64,000 bases of DNA, taken from an uncultured Oscillospiraceae bacterium (GTDB lineage Bacteria; Bacillota; Clostridia; Oscillospirales; Oscillospiraceae). Numbering within the stretch: position 1 is the first letter of the stretch; each line of letters starts with the position of its first letter. This document shows, piece after piece, positions 63,001-64,000 of the stretch. Below the pieces are notes generated by a model. That model made no database searches. It had not been told where the DNA came from and saw nothing but the letters and a program-made list of their open reading frames with translations. Both the position numbers and the translations under genes were made by a program. The stretch is taken from contig CANQCS010000006.1 of NCBI GenBank assembly GCA_947589745.1, forward strand, positions 27,221-91,220, in the 5' to 3' direction.

Positions 63001-63450
63001 CGTCAGGTCGTACCGCCCACCGATCTCCAGGGTCAGGGAGGCGTCCCGCAGCCGCTCCACGGGGCTGGTCTTCTGGAGCAGGCCCTCGCAGGTGGCCACC
63101 ACCAGGGGCGCGCTCCCCCGGCTCAGCTCGCAGAGGGCGGCGATGCGCTCGTGCTCCCACTCTCTGGAGGCCACGGTGCCGGCGCGGATGTGGAGCTCCC
63201 GGGCGAAGAGCCGCAGGGGCTTCCGGGCCAGCAGCACCTCCAGGTCCTCCGCCAGGCGGATGGCCTCGCTCTCATCGGCGCAGACCATCACCAGGGGGCG
63301 TCCGCTCTCGGCGGTGAGGGCGGCGGCCAGGGTGGCCCGGTGAACGGGGGCCAGCCCCGTCACGGCGGCTGGGCAGCCGCCCCCCTCCACCGCGGCGGCC
63401 AGCGCCCCGGCCTCCGGGATCTGCAGGATGGTCTGCAAAAGCTGTTCCAT
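60076..63450 (-). CDS. mfd: Transcription-repair coupling factor Mfd
   Basis: The 1124-aa protein has a UvrB-like N-terminal module, the RNA-polymerase-interacting region ([21 protein letters not shown], about 452), a helicase core with Walker A ([17 protein letters not shown]), DEEQ box ([12 protein letters not shown]), [11 protein letters not shown] and [23 protein letters not shown], and a C-terminal TRCF domain. Mfd removes stalled RNA polymerase and recruits UvrA. Length is normal. Confidence 0.97.
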   Translation of the reverse strand: [1124 protein letters not shown]

Positions 63451-63545
63451 ACGGTTTCCTCCTGGACAAAACAGCGCGGCAACGCGCGAAAAGGCCCACG
63501 CCGTACCCGTCAGGGGGCGTGTGCCGTCTTTTGTATCGTACTGTG

Positions 63546-63574
63546 ATGGTAGCGGTTTTTCCGGGATTTGTCAA
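63546..63574 (-). promoter_or_regulatory. Promoter of mfd
   Basis: Minus strand: TTGACA (63574-63569), 17-nt spacer, TACCAT (63551-63546). Confidence 0.6.
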
Positions 63575-63807
63575 GGGGAGATTTGGCGGCGGGACCTTTT
63601 TCCGCCAAAAGGCCGCCGGAGAGGCGGGACCGGGGCCGAACCGGGTACGCGCCCGGCCGGCGGCGGGGCGGCAGAGTCCATTCTCTGCCTTCTCGTGAAC
63701 TATTTCACCAAAGCCGGAAGCGGGCCTAACAGAAAGTATGTGAAAAATTGCACAAAGAATGACGGAAATCTTTTATAAATTGCACAACTATTTCCGCGAA
63801 ATTTTGG

Positions 63808-63836
63808 TTGTATTTTGGGCAGATTGATGGTAGAAT
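63808..63836 (+). promoter_or_regulatory. Promoter of the glutamate dehydrogenase gene
   Basis: TTGTAT (63808-63813), 17-nt spacer, TAGAAT (63831-63836), 88 nt before the ATG. Between the two promoters (63575-63807) no gene or clear structure was seen. Confidence 0.6.
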
Positions 63837-63924
63837 AGTCAACGCAGGGCATTTGGCGGGGAGCCTATCCTGCCTGCTCTGACAAAATTTTTTGTGTTTG
63901 GAAATGTTTGAGGAGGGTACAACT

Positions 63925-64000
63925 ATGAATGCGTATGTCGCCAGCGTCATCGAGAACGTCAAGAAAAAGCACGGCAATGAGCCCGAGTTCGTCCAGACCG
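63925..64000 (+). CDS. gdhA: NADP-type glutamate dehydrogenase (partial, N-terminus only)
   Basis: Only the first 25 residues are in the window: MNAYVASVIENVKKKHGNEPEF, then VQT, after GAGGAGGG. This matches the start of hexameric GdhA proteins (MN-YV-VIE-VK-K, EPEF-Q), which make glutamate from 2-oxoglutarate and ammonium. The identification rests on this short stretch. Confidence 0.7.
   Translation, partial: MNAYVASVIENVKKKHGNEPEFVQT

Noticed and set aside
60832..63546. 904-codon open frame on the plus strand
   Set aside because: Antisense shadow of mfd; low-complexity translation.

Overview
The window is a high-GC stretch of a Gram-positive, low-order Clostridia chromosome, most likely an Oscillospiraceae-type gut anaerobe. 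This is inferred from LytR-CpsA-Psr, DnaD/DnaI-type loader, PrsA-like lipoprotein, HrcA/CIRCE heat-shock control, sigma-A promoters, many GTG/TTG starts with strong Shine-Dalgarno (SD) sites, and the protein style. No rRNA, tRNA or CRISPR array was seen.

Region 1 (1-5450, minus strand) is a partner-switching cassette: STAS antagonist, MATE transporter fused to an anti-sigma-type ATPase/kinase domain, and two tandem membrane SpoIIE/RsbU-type phosphatases. One phosphatase looks catalytically degenerate and the other, cut by the window edge, looks intact. A TTGACA-17-TATACT promoter precedes the STAS gene.

Region 2 (5446-39239, minus strand) is the main attraction: a nearly 34-kb convergent-free gene train encoding a contractile injection system of the eCIS/phage-tail-like family. 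In transcription order it contains a pseudo-receiver, three uncharacterised proteins, sheath, tube, tail-assembly and DUF6760-like small proteins, two further tube-family proteins, a 1710-aa disordered repeat protein, a LysM adaptor, a split VgrG (gpD + gpV), gp25, two baseplate-J-like proteins, a tail-protein-I-like protein, a large baseplate-associated protein, a possible pseudokinase, a membrane pseudo-cyclase, a tail-anchored protein, a membrane MORN-repeat protein, a DUF4255 cap protein, a carboxypeptidase-regulatory-like protein, a PAAR-like DUF4280 tip and an AAA+ ATPase. There are no capsid, portal, terminase or lysis genes, so it is not a prophage. No tail fibre or obvious toxin was recognised. 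Several members are membrane proteins and several are signalling folds lacking catalytic residues, suggesting a membrane-associated machine controlled by non-catalytic sensors.

Region 3 (39.3-43.4 kb, plus strand) holds a divergently transcribed GHKL sensor kinase and a large serine recombinase flanked by two small ORFs.

Region 4 (43.5-64 kb) is ordinary chromosome: LCP protein, htpG (CIRCE-controlled), an HTH membrane regulator, an ECF sigma/anti-sigma pair with dusB, dnaC-like/dnaD, an aldose epimerase, groESL (CIRCE-controlled), a lipid-kinase family protein, ribF, truB, a PrsA-like foldase, mfd and the start of a glutamate dehydrogenase gene.

Dispersed palindromic intergenic elements recur mainly in the gaps of the injection-system operon. 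All family assignments are by reading of motifs; no database search was run.
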